Shown: positions 13,539 to 20,786 of the stretch, piece after piece
Layout of the letters: each line of letters begins with the position of its first letter
Position numbering within the stretch: position 1 is the first letter of the stretch
From: a virus
Strand: one strand, 5' to 3'
IMG/VR virus record: IMGVR_UViG_3300009161_000256
Coordinates: 1-22,605 of that record
Length of the DNA stretch: 22,605 nucleotides
The notes under the pieces: generated by a model
Databases searched by the model: none
Told to the model about the DNA's origin: nothing
Seen by the model: the letters and a program-made list of their open reading frames with translations, nothing else
Made by a program: the position numbers and the translations under genes

Positions 13539-14792
13539 ATGGCTATCCAACCCAATCTCGCTCTCATGTTCCATCCCGACGTGCCTGTTGAGGATGTACT
13601 CTCGCAGGCCAAGAAGGTTCAGGGTCTTCGGTCATTGATGACAGAAGACAACCTGCGGCAGCAGCAGATCGTGCAGAGTCAGCAGCAGGTGCAGGAGTCC
13701 AAGGCGCAGATGGACAACTACCAGGCGCAAGCGCAACTCCGGGAGCAGGAAGCTCGGGATCAGCAGGCTTGGTCGAGGACAGTGCGGAAGGCTAACGGCA
13801 ACTTCAAAGACGCTTTCGATGCTGCTGCCAGAGATCCAGAGGGGCCGTCTTCCAGTTACGTCGCAGCACAGCGGAAAGCGTATGACGAGCATGTAGAGGC
13901 GCAGTCGAAAATCGACACCGGGACTCGGACAGCAAACAAGGCTGCACTTGACAGGATCGGAATGGGCGTATCGGGCATTGTGGCATTGCCAGAGGACAGA
14001 CAGCAGCAGGCTTATGACAGCTGGTTTCGGGGTGTCTCCAGCGATCCGACGACCAAGGATGCTATAGCCACAGCCGTGAAGAACGGCGCTATTGGGCCGC
14101 AGTTTAACGCAGCTCAGTTGGCTGACTTTAACATGGTCACTAATGGCGCTAAGTCAGTGTATGACAGTGTTGAAGCCTTGAACAAGAGTAAGAAGGCAAC
14201 ATCGGAAGCGACAGAACAGGCTGCGAAGACGGCCCAGTTCCGGCGCGGTGATGACTTTGCCCGTCTAGCTGGGGCAGCATTGAGTGGTGGCCGTGAGGGT
14301 CTGGTTTCTGTGTTTGATAGTCTGCCGGAAGACAGCCCGGTCAGGCAGTTATTCCATCCCGACTACCTTGATCCAGATTCTTTTGAACCTAATGATGTAG
14401 CCGCTACACTTACGTTTGTGGGGTTGCCTATCGAGAAGCAGCAGCAGGCCAGACAAGCATTTCAGGCACTGGAAGCAGCCGGGAGTGATCGGAGGCTGGC
14501 ACAGAGGGCGACTGACCCAAAGCTGCCTAAATCCGAGAGAGACGCAGCGAGAGCTGCACTGCAGCTGCTGACCGATTCTGATATTGCGAAGACCGTGGCG
14601 CACGCAAAAGCGGCCAATGACAGTAAGTTTGACGGACTGTTCAATGAAACTCCTGGATCTCCAACTCCTGAACCTGATGTAAGCACCACAGGTACAGCCG
14701 AGTTTTATCTTCCCGGTGGGGATGGGATAGTGCAGGGTTGGTATGTGAAACAGTCTGACGGGTCAGCAAAATTGGTTAGGAGGGATCAATAA
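13539..14792 (+). CDS. Ejection / internal virion protein, helical, 417 aa
   Basis: ATG 13539 lies one base after the preceding stop; a TTG at 13530 is in frame but overlaps the upstream gene and is less likely. The 417-residue product is strongly helical and Gln/Ala/Lys-rich, with a long Q-rich coil at about residues 35-80 (EDNLRQQQIVQSQQQVQESK onward). This composition and position match the P22 gp20/gp16-type injection proteins, though no specific family motif is seen. The last 40 residues are beta-like (GTAEFYLPGGDGIVQGWYVK). It overlaps the next gene by one base (TAATG). Dyad copy 13 lies at codons V-A-A-T. Confidence 0.75.
   Translation: MAIQPNLALMFHPDVPVEDVLSQAKKVQGLRSLMTEDNLRQQQIVQSQQQVQESKAQMDNYQAQAQLREQEARDQQAWSRTVRKANGNFKDAFDAAARDPEGPSSSYVAAQRKAYDEHVEAQSKIDTGTRTANKAALDRIGMGVSGIVALPEDRQQQAYDSWFRGVSSDPTTKDAIATAVKNGAIGPQFNAAQLADFNMVTNGAKSVYDSVEALNKSKKATSEATEQAAKTAQFRRGDDFARLAGAALSGGREGLVSVFDSLPEDSPVRQLFHPDYLDPDSFEPNDVAATLTFVGLPIEKQQQARQAFQALEAAGSDRRLAQRATDPKLPKSERDAARAALQLLTDSDIAKTVAHAKAANDSKFDGLFNETPGSPTPEPDVSTTGTAEFYLPGGDGIVQGWYVKQSDGSAKLVRRDQ
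14396..14408. repeat. Dispersed 13-bp dyad, copy 13
   Basis: TGTAGCCGCTACA, a perfect dyad, codons V-A-A-T. It is the first of six consecutive perfect copies. Confidence 0.85.
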
Positions 14793-15661
14793 TGGAGCCG
14801 GAACAGGATGTCACCATATCCGCTGAAGCACTAAAGGCATTGACCTCCAAGGGCAACACAGAAGTTAGAAACCCTGCAGTGCTAAAGAAATACCCAAAAG
14901 TAGCGGACATGGTTAAGATGTTTGGGGAGTACGACTTGCAGCTTAGTAACTACGCTTTTGGTCGAGATCCCGTGTTCATGGGCAAGCTGGCCCAACTTGC
15001 GAAGGAGTACAATCCGTCCTTTAATGTCGGAAAGTATGATGTCATCCAAAAGGCGAGAAAGGACTACACTGGGCAGGGACAGGGGGGGAAAAACCTGACA
15101 GCCATAAACACGGCAGTAGGCCACTTCGACACATATCTCAACGACATAGAGAAAGAGGGCAACCTGTCCATCGGTTTTCTAAATTCCCCCCGGAACTGGT
15201 GGAGAACGGAAGCCCAAGATGATGCCGCCCCCAACAACGTAAAGATGACAGCAGATATGCTGGCGTCTGAGCTTGTCAAGGCCACTCGTGGGGGGCCTGG
15301 AGCTTCGCGGGATGTGCAGGACTGGCAGCAAAATGTGTCACCAAATCACTCTCCGAATGTGCAGAGGGGGTCTGCTCACAAGGCATTAGAGTTGCTGTCC
15401 AGTAGACTTGCGGCAGAACGGGATAACTATATGCGGGATGTTGGACAGCCTCCGACAGTTCCCTTTCTCTCTAAGACATCTCGCGAGACGCTAAGGAATC
15501 GCGGATACGACCCCGACTTGCTGGAGCAGGGTGTGAAAGCAGACAAGGCCAGGCTGCGGATGGATGACTTGCCTGATGCGGTGAAGCTGAAGTATCTAAA
15601 AAAAGCTGGGGGAGACGTTGCAAAGGCCAAGGCATTAGCCAAAGAAGATGGGTTCCGGTGA
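14792..15661 (+). CDS. Internal virion protein, 289 aa
   Basis: Coupled to the previous gene through TAATG and to the next through TGATG. Residues about 70-220 carry a pattern widespread in phage internal virion proteins: NPSFNVGKYDVIQKARKDYT, then GGKNLTAINTAVGHFDTYLN, then SELVKATRGGPGASRDVQDW, and a final helix SAHKALELLSSRLAAERDNY. In other podoviruses this domain occurs in head-packed proteins that are ejected. The C-terminus (KLKYLKKAGGDVAKAKALAK) is basic. Codon use is more A-rich in the first third than in its neighbours, which may reflect separate ancestry. Exact role is unknown. Confidence 0.75.
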   Translation: MEPEQDVTISAEALKALTSKGNTEVRNPAVLKKYPKVADMVKMFGEYDLQLSNYAFGRDPVFMGKLAQLAKEYNPSFNVGKYDVIQKARKDYTGQGQGGKNLTAINTAVGHFDTYLNDIEKEGNLSIGFLNSPRNWWRTEAQDDAAPNNVKMTADMLASELVKATRGGPGASRDVQDWQQNVSPNHSPNVQRGSAHKALELLSSRLAAERDNYMRDVGQPPTVPFLSKTSRETLRNRGYDPDLLEQGVKADKARLRMDDLPDAVKLKYLKKAGGDVAKAKALAKEDGFR

Positions 15662-18315
15662 TGGAAATGGAAGACAGTTGGGATAAACTAGCCAAAGAGG
15701 TGAAGACTCCGGGATCTTCACCTACTGCTGCGCCGAAGTCTGGAGGCAGCGGCTCATGGGATAAGCTGGCGGCAAGTGTAGCAGCTACACCAAAGTACAA
15801 CGAGAAGTCGGATGAGGAAGTAGTCAACAAACTTGGGGGCGACTTCTCTCAGATCCGCAAGTCTAGCACGTACAGGCCCGGTGAGTTGTCCGAACTATAT
15901 CATGCCCCCGCAGATGATCTGGCCAAAAACCCGATATTCTCTAAGATTACCAGTCTCGGCAAGGGTGCGTTTAATGTCGGCATGGCTGGATTGCAGGGGC
16001 TGGAGTATGCCGCTAACGCTGCTGGGATTCTGGGCGATGAGGACTATAACTACGCGAAGATGCGGCACTCCGCGTTCAACGCCAACTACGACCGCAATAA
16101 CGAGAAGAACCCGATTACGGAGACGGTCGGGTCTATGGTCTTTCCCGTACCCGGAGCAGCAACAGGGGCAGCAGCGAGAACGGCGCTGGGCATGGCCCGT
16201 ACCGGAGCCGCATCCGGGGTGATGCAGCCCGTGGACGAGACAAGCAAGGACGGGTTCGCTTCCCAGAAGCTGGATCAGGCCGCGACTGGGGGCATCCTCG
16301 GACTAGTGTTCGGCAAAGCGGTAGATGGTGTCGTAAAGGGCGGCACCAAATTGGCAGGCAAACTTCAGAACTACGCCTCCACTTTACTCCCGGAAGAGCT
16401 TGCGGCGAAGCTGAATCTGCAAGCGGACGCGGAGGGTGTAGCAGCTACAAAAGCAGCAGAGACAGCCAAAGGCCGCATCATGCAAGATAAGCTGGACCAC
16501 GAGCGGGTCGTGGATGCGGCGGCAGCGGAGTTGGAGAAGGCCAGAGCGGCAGCGCAGCGTGCGAAAGAAGGGCTGGAATCAGGAGTAACCGGAGCTTCAA
16601 ACAAGTTCGCGCAGGCGAAGCTGGCACTGAAGACAGCAGAGGAGAAGGTGTCGAAGCTGTCAGAAGAAGCGGCTCGGCGGGCACAGGATGCGGCAGAAGG
16701 GGCTGTGCATACCCTCGGCACCAATGCGTCGATGGCGTCATCTACGCTCCGTAGCGCAATGGGGAACACGGCGTTCCACGGTACCGATGATCTCCTCGCG
16801 GCGTCAAAGGGCGGAGATGGCAGGGCGAGTCAAGTGCTGGATCAGGTGCTGACCGCGCAGAAGAGTAACAACCCGGACCTCATTCAGCGGGCCAGCATCC
16901 AGTTGCAGAATTGGAACACACGGCAGCAGGCTACAGCCCTGTACGACAAGGTCGGGGATCTGGCGGAGAGTCTTGATCTCGGGCCAGTCAACCCGGAGAA
17001 TACCAGAGCGTTCGTTAAGGAAGCCCTGAGAACCATGAAGACTGATAAGTTCCCGGCAGATTCAGGCCTTGAAGACATCCTGAAGACAGCGCAGTCGAAG
17101 CTGTCTGGGCGCAAACTTGCTCCCGGATTCACAGGTGCAATGGTCGAGATCCCGGTTGATAACTCGTATGCCAACATGCGGGCTTATGAGTCGGCTCTCG
17201 GGGCAGAGATCCGGGGTATGCAGAAGGGCGCGAAGAGCATGATCGGGGACAGATCTTTGCCGATGCTCACGCAGCTCCGGGAAGCCGTTCGTGAAGATCT
17301 CACGAAGTATGCACAGTCTCACCCGGAACTCGCGAAGGCTGAGGCGGCTGCGAATGCGTACTATAAGCAGGCTCGTGTTCCATTCAAGGCACCCGATATC
17401 GCAAAAGCCGGATCGGAACTGGATGCGGATAAGATCTACGGCCAGATCATGGGGTCCAAGAGTGCTGACCAGGCGCAGCGGTACTACAACGTCCTCGATC
17501 CAAAGGGACGGGTAGCTGTCCGGTATCGCGGAGTGCAGGACGCTTTCAACGGAGCGACCGATCCGGCAACGGGGGCACTCAATCCCAAGAAATTCTTCGA
17601 TCATCTCGACGAGCTTGAGAAAACGCAGCCTGCCTTCTTCTCGGGCGCTGACGGGGCAGAGCTGCGGGGGATTCGTAATATCGCAGGACAAGCCATTCTC
17701 CTCGGGGATGAGGCCAAGAAGGCATCGACCATGTTCTCGGTGTCGTCTGATGCCGCCTCTCGTGTAGCTGCTACAGAGGCAGAGCTTGCTGCGGCCAAAG
17801 ACCGACTCGCAAAACTCGGAGTGACATCGGGCCAGATGATCGACATGCTCGACAATGCGCTGAAGGATCGAGTGGCTGACTCTGCATCCCGGATGGAGGC
17901 GGCAGCGGTTCAGCATACGGCACAGGGAGAAAACGTAGCTCGGACGGCTAAGGCGTCGGAGTCGTCTCTGCGGGAGCAAGCGAAAGCGGAGATGAAAAAA
18001 GTGCCGAAGAGTATGACTGCGGCAGGTCTGATGAGTCTCGCGGGACTGACGGGGGGAGCTGAAGTTGCTGCTGTCATGTCTCACTCTCCCTATGCCGTTG
18101 CGGGAGGTGGGATAGTTGCGGCTGCTGCTCTTATGAAGATGCTGGCCCGTACCGATGCGGGTCGTCGGTATGCTCTGGCGGCATCGAAACTGCAGCCGGG
18201 TAGTCCCGCGATGGCGACTCTGATTCGCGCAATGGAGAACAATCTTCCCGTGTCTGTCGGCAGAGTGGCCGCGACAACATCGGCAAGACCATCCCGCAGT
18301 CGGCAGGAGGAATAG
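15661..18315 (+). CDS. Large internal virion / ejection protein, 884 aa
   Basis: The largest gene of the window. ATG 15661 overlaps the previous stop as TGATG; a GTG three bases upstream is a possible alternative. SWDKLA occurs twice (residues 6-11 and 32-37), a short duplicated peptide. Residues 95-190 include small-residue-rich stretches (GAFNVGMAGLQGLEYAANAA, FPVPGAATGAAARTALGMAR) fit for membrane insertion. A long coiled coil runs from about 255 to 345 (AAAELEKARAAAQRAKEGLE and following). A second hydrophobic region lies near the C-terminus (about 784-830). This layout matches the large ejected proteins of podoviruses (compare P22 gp16, T7 gp16) that help DNA cross the cell envelope. No muramidase motif was found. 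Dyad copies 14, 15 and 16 are inside. Confidence 0.75.
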   Translation: MEMEDSWDKLAKEVKTPGSSPTAAPKSGGSGSWDKLAASVAATPKYNEKSDEEVVNKLGGDFSQIRKSSTYRPGELSELYHAPADDLAKNPIFSKITSLGKGAFNVGMAGLQGLEYAANAAGILGDEDYNYAKMRHSAFNANYDRNNEKNPITETVGSMVFPVPGAATGAAARTALGMARTGAASGVMQPVDETSKDGFASQKLDQAATGGILGLVFGKAVDGVVKGGTKLAGKLQNYASTLLPEELAAKLNLQADAEGVAATKAAETAKGRIMQDKLDHERVVDAAAAELEKARAAAQRAKEGLESGVTGASNKFAQAKLALKTAEEKVSKLSEEAARRAQDAAEGAVHTLGTNASMASSTLRSAMGNTAFHGTDDLLAASKGGDGRASQVLDQVLTAQKSNNPDLIQRASIQLQNWNTRQQATALYDKVGDLAESLDLGPVNPENTRAFVKEALRTMKTDKFPADSGLEDILKTAQSKLSGRKLAPGFTGAMVEIPVDNSYANMRAYESALGAEIRGMQKGAKSMIGDRSLPMLTQLREAVREDLTKYAQSHPELAKAEAAANAYYKQARVPFKAPDIAKAGSELDADKIYGQIMGSKSADQAQRYYNVLDPKGRVAVRYRGVQDAFNGATDPATGALNPKKFFDHLDELEKTQPAFFSGADGAELRGIRNIAGQAILLGDEAKKASTMFSVSSDAASRVAATEAELAAAKDRLAKLGVTSGQMIDMLDNALKDRVADSASRMEAAAVQHTAQGENVARTAKASESSLREQAKAEMKKVPKSMTAAGLMSLAGLTGGAEVAAVMSHSPYAVAGGGIVAAAALMKMLARTDAGRRYALAASKLQPGSPAMATLIRAMENNLPVSVGRVAATTSARPSRSRQEE
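15777..15789. repeat. Dispersed 13-bp dyad, copy 14
   Basis: TGTAGCAGCTACA, perfect, codons V-A-A-T. Confidence 0.85.
16437..16449. repeat. Dispersed 13-bp dyad, copy 15
   Basis: TGTAGCAGCTACA, perfect, codons V-A-A-T. Confidence 0.85.
17763..17775. repeat. Dispersed 13-bp dyad, copy 16
   Basis: TGTAGCTGCTACA, perfect, codons V-A-A-T. Confidence 0.85.
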
Positions 18316-18316
18316 C

Positions 18317-18874
18317 ATGGCTGATGCAGTGAGCAGGATAACGAAGACTCCGATCCGTATACTCGATCTGGCAAGAGTTGCGAGGGATCTGAAAGACAAA
18401 GGGTATACGGTAACATCCGATTCTGATTCTGTGATTGATAACGGCGTGTATTACCCGGACAAGAAAGAGATCAGGGTGGTACATCAGAATCCGTCTATGT
18501 TGGATCTGTCTCGTGTAATCGCACATGAAGACACGCACGCGGCGTTGTCACAGGCGGGGCTGCTGGGTGAGAAGATACCTACGGGTATTCCGGCTCTCAT
18601 GACGATGAGGAGGATTCTGACAGGCGATGGTGAAGAGAATCTCCCGGACAAGATGAGATTGGCTTTCCGCAGGAGTGGGTATTCCGGGGTTTCAGATGAG
18701 GAGATACCCGCACATGCTGTTTCTTATGGCAGGGGAGATTTGCCGGGTGTCACTAAGCGTGATTTGGACGATTGGTTCGAGGTATTCTCCTCTGGATTAC
18801 CCGGCCCCGTCTCTGATAAACTGAAACAGATACGCAGAGCAGCAGCCGCAGCAGAGCAGTTCTGGGGTAAATAG
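18317..18874 (+). CDS. HExxH zinc metallopeptidase-like protein
   Basis: A 185-residue protein starting 1 nt after the ejection gene. Residues 66-77 read SRVIAHEDTHAA, a classic zinc-peptidase helix with HExxH at H70-E71-D-T-H74. A likely third ligand is one of E128/E129 in SDEEIPAHAVSY, about 55 residues downstream, which would make it a gluzincin-type site. The strand before the helix (DKKEIRVVHQ) also fits the fold. There is no signal peptide or membrane helix. In this position it could be a virion-carried peptidase acting during entry (on envelope peptides or proteins), a maturation protease for virion proteins, or a host-takeover enzyme. The motif is visible; the substrate is unknown. 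Confidence 0.72.
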   Translation: MADAVSRITKTPIRILDLARVARDLKDKGYTVTSDSDSVIDNGVYYPDKKEIRVVHQNPSMLDLSRVIAHEDTHAALSQAGLLGEKIPTGIPALMTMRRILTGDGEENLPDKMRLAFRRSGYSGVSDEEIPAHAVSYGRGDLPGVTKRDLDDWFEVFSSGLPGPVSDKLKQIRRAAAAAEQFWGK

Positions 18875-18885
18875 GAAAGGTGATT

Positions 18886-19371
18886 ATGAAACGTCTTCTG
18901 ATTCTCGCGATTCTGGCTCTGCCCGCTTTCGCACAAAACTATATCGCAACCACGGGTAATGTCTCCGTTGTAGCTGCTACATATGCTGCTACTCTTCAGG
19001 CCCCGGCTGCATCGACAGGAAGTACTAAGGCCATCCAGTTGCAGACGGCTACCGTCTACTGTTCGGCAGCGTGCGTGCTGACCCAGAGCTACAACTGCAC
19101 GACTCCAGCGACTGCCACTGCCGGAACAGCTACTCCTCTCCCCGGTAGTCCGATTGTCCCAGCTTCTGCAACCTTCTGGACAGCCAGCAACGCCAGCGGC
19201 TGCACGTCGATAGTCGTCACAAATATCCCAGCCGGGTTCAGTTGGCCGATATCTCTTTCCGATCCGCAGATCGCACTGCGGAGTACGGGCACCACATCCA
19301 ACTACCACTTCTCACTTGCGAGTGTGACGGCGACGGTGAATATCTCGGTGATCTGGAAGGAGCAACAGTGA
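18886..19371 (+). CDS. Exported beta-rich protein, 161 aa
   Basis: ATG 18886 follows AGGAAAGG with 5 nt spacing; a GTG at 18880 lies within that site and is not the start. The first 16 residues are a compact Sec signal peptide (MKRLLILAILALPAFA|Q). The mature part is Thr/Ser/Ala-rich with beta-type alternation, such as STKAIQLQTATVYCSAACVL and NYHFSLASVTATVNISVIWK, and has four cysteines. No family is recognised. It overlaps the next gene as TGATG and opens a run of four genes that all carry leaders. Dyad copy 17 lies just after the leader. Confidence 0.7.
   Translation: MKRLLILAILALPAFAQNYIATTGNVSVVAATYAATLQAPAASTGSTKAIQLQTATVYCSAACVLTQSYNCTTPATATAGTATPLPGSPIVPASATFWTASNASGCTSIVVTNIPAGFSWPISLSDPQIALRSTGTTSNYHFSLASVTATVNISVIWKEQQ
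18969..18981. repeat. Dispersed 13-bp dyad, copy 17
   Basis: TGTAGCTGCTACA, perfect, codons V-A-A-T. Confidence 0.85.
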
Positions 19372-20351
19372 TGTGGAAAGCTCTTCTGATTCTTTGTGTA
19401 GCTGCTACACTTTCTGCCCAACTCCAGAATCAAAAGGTGGGAGTACTGGGTCCGGTAGAAGCAACTGGTGCGGCTGGCGGGGATTTGTCAGGAGCTTACC
19501 CAAACCCAACAGTCGTAAAAATTAACGGCACGGCGTTGTCTGGGCTGGCAACTGGCCTACTCAAAAACACGACGGCAACCGGAGTGCCATCAATCGCCGT
19601 AGCGGGCACCGACTTAATCGGCGGCGTTGGCAACCTCACAACCGTTGGCTCAGTTCCGTATGTGTCGGCCTCTGGGATTCTCAATCAGGACGCTGGCCAG
19701 TTCTTCTGGGAGGCGACAAACAACAAGCTTGGGATCAGCACCGCAACGCCTGCAACCAGACTGCAAATTGGAAATTATACTGCAGGCACCGATGAAAAAA
19801 TTACTGTAGCGGCGGGGAATGGGTATACATCCGCGTTACGTTTGTACGATGGTAGTGACGCCTACGGTTTTACGATTCAATATAACGGTGCTGGTGTCAG
19901 CCCTTATTTGGAGTTTTTGCGGCACCCCAATAGTGTACCTGGTGTGTCGGCAATGGTAATCAGTCGCACCAATGGCAACGTCGGCATCGGGACGCCAACG
20001 CCAGGCTCTACATTGTCCGTAAATGGCAGAGCATCAGCTAATCTATTTGGCTCAGAAACTAACTGCTCTTCCTCAGCTGGACCTGCTGTGTGTGCGGCGG
20101 CTGCTGCGGGGTCAGTTATTATCCCTGCCGCTGGAACAGACGTAACTGTTAACACAACAGCAGTAACGGCTAATAGTCAGATTTTTGCCATCTTTGACCA
20201 GAGTCTAGGCACTAAGCTTGGCGTTACGTGCAACTCTACTACATCGAACCCTCACATTGGCGCCAGAGTAGCTGGGACCAGTTTTACAATTCATGCCAAT
20301 GTGGCTCCGGTGACTAATCCCGCCTGCTTTAGCTATTTCATAATTAACTAG
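19371..20351 (+). CDS. Tail-fibre/adhesin-like protein with signal peptide
   Basis: A 326-residue product from ATG 19371 (TGATG overlap); the frame extends 43 codons upstream inside the previous gene, but only this start gives coupling and the signal peptide MWKALLILCVAATLSA|Q. The next part, GGDLSGAYPNPTVVKING, is the motif seen in many phage and environmental fibre proteins. Two further fibre-type repeats follow: NKLGISTATPATRLQIG and GNVGIGTPTPGSTLSVNG, which correspond to the GxxGIGTxxPxxxLxVxG unit of trimeric fibres. The C-terminus is a beta domain with four cysteines. From about 19.7 kb the sequence turns AT-richer than the genes before it, as expected for an exchangeable receptor-binding part. 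A fibre normally has no leader, so either export is real or the protein is a cell-surface adhesin. Confidence 0.72.
   Translation: MWKALLILCVAATLSAQLQNQKVGVLGPVEATGAAGGDLSGAYPNPTVVKINGTALSGLATGLLKNTTATGVPSIAVAGTDLIGGVGNLTTVGSVPYVSASGILNQDAGQFFWEATNNKLGISTATPATRLQIGNYTAGTDEKITVAAGNGYTSALRLYDGSDAYGFTIQYNGAGVSPYLEFLRHPNSVPGVSAMVISRTNGNVGIGTPTPGSTLSVNGRASANLFGSETNCSSSAGPAVCAAAAAGSVIIPAAGTDVTVNTTAVTANSQIFAIFDQSLGTKLGVTCNSTTSNPHIGARVAGTSFTIHANVAPVTNPACFSYFIIN
19397..19409. repeat. Dispersed 13-bp dyad, copy 18
   Basis: TGTAGCTGCTACA, perfect, codons V-A-A-T within the hydrophobic core of the signal peptide. Confidence 0.85.
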
Positions 20352-20368
20352 AGGCAAAAACGAACACT

Positions 20369-20635
20369 ATGAGAACCTTTGTTGCCGGACTTTTGATGGC
20401 AAATTCGATGTTTGCAGCTGATCCGCCCAAGCTGTCCGACGCGCTGTTGAAAGAACGCTGGAAGGCGTTGGCTGGCTACCACAGCAACACAGTTAGATAT
20501 ATGGAAATCCAAGCGGAATTGACTAAAGCTAAAGCCGCATATGAAAAGGCTATGGCTGATATCAAGGCTGCTTGCGGCACCGCGACAGTGGATGACACAG
20601 GGGCTGAAGTGGCCTGTAAGGCTGCGGCTAACTGA
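20369..20635 (+). CDS. Small exported helical protein, 88 aa
   Basis: An 88-residue protein with a signal peptide (MRTFVAGLLMANSMFA|A) and a helical, charged mature part (KLSDALLKERWKALAGYHSN, then YMEIQAELTKAKAAYEKAMA) that could form a coiled coil, followed by two cysteines 14 residues apart. There is no lipobox, so it is not a typical outer spanin, though a periplasmic coiled-coil protein near the end of a late operon could serve a spanin-like or chaperone role. The start has only a weak GAGG (20351-20354) about 14 nt upstream. Function unknown. Confidence 0.6.
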   Translation: MRTFVAGLLMANSMFAADPPKLSDALLKERWKALAGYHSNTVRYMEIQAELTKAKAAYEKAMADIKAACGTATVDDTGAEVACKAAAN

Positions 20636-20751
20636 AACGCGCACTGGGGACACCAGGTACCGCACCATTTGGAACCGGATACAACGACATCGGGCCGCTT
20701 CGGCACCAGGACCCGACTGGCGGAGGATTTAACATCGTTTTTGACGATTAG
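20632..20751 (+). CDS. Possible 39-codon ORF or frameshift extension
   Basis: In the -1 frame relative to the preceding gene, 39 codons run from CTG 20632, which overlaps the upstream stop as CTGA, to TAG 20749-20751. The reading ends GPLRHQDPTGGGFNIVFDD, whose Gly/Pro/Asp/aromatic mix looks protein-like rather than random. There is no ATG, GTG or TTG start. It may be a CTG-initiated peptide, a frameshifted tail of the 88-aa protein, or the remnant of a gene that lost its start. Dyad copy 19 begins 3 nt after its stop, as other copies do after real stop codons. Confidence 0.3.
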   Translation: MKRALGTPGTAPFGTGYNDIGPLRHQDPTGGGFNIVFDD

Positions 20752-20754
20752 GTG

Positions 20755-20767
20755 TGTAGCAGATACA
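20755..20767. repeat. Dispersed 13-bp dyad, copy 19 (intergenic)
   Basis: TGTAGCAGATACA, ending 19 nt before the tailspike ATG 20787, the same distance as copies 2 and 6 from their genes. Confidence 0.85.
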
Positions 20768-20786
20768 CTCGACAGGAATAGACACC

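Noticed and set aside
17062-18399. 445-codon reverse-strand ORF
   Set aside because: Arg/Ser/Cys-rich antisense of the large ejection gene, with no family features.
1033-20767. Assigning the dyad to a known operator such as BlaI/CopY, LexA or L5 stoperator
   Set aside because: The sequence does not match any of these well enough; only the scattered layout resembles stoperators.
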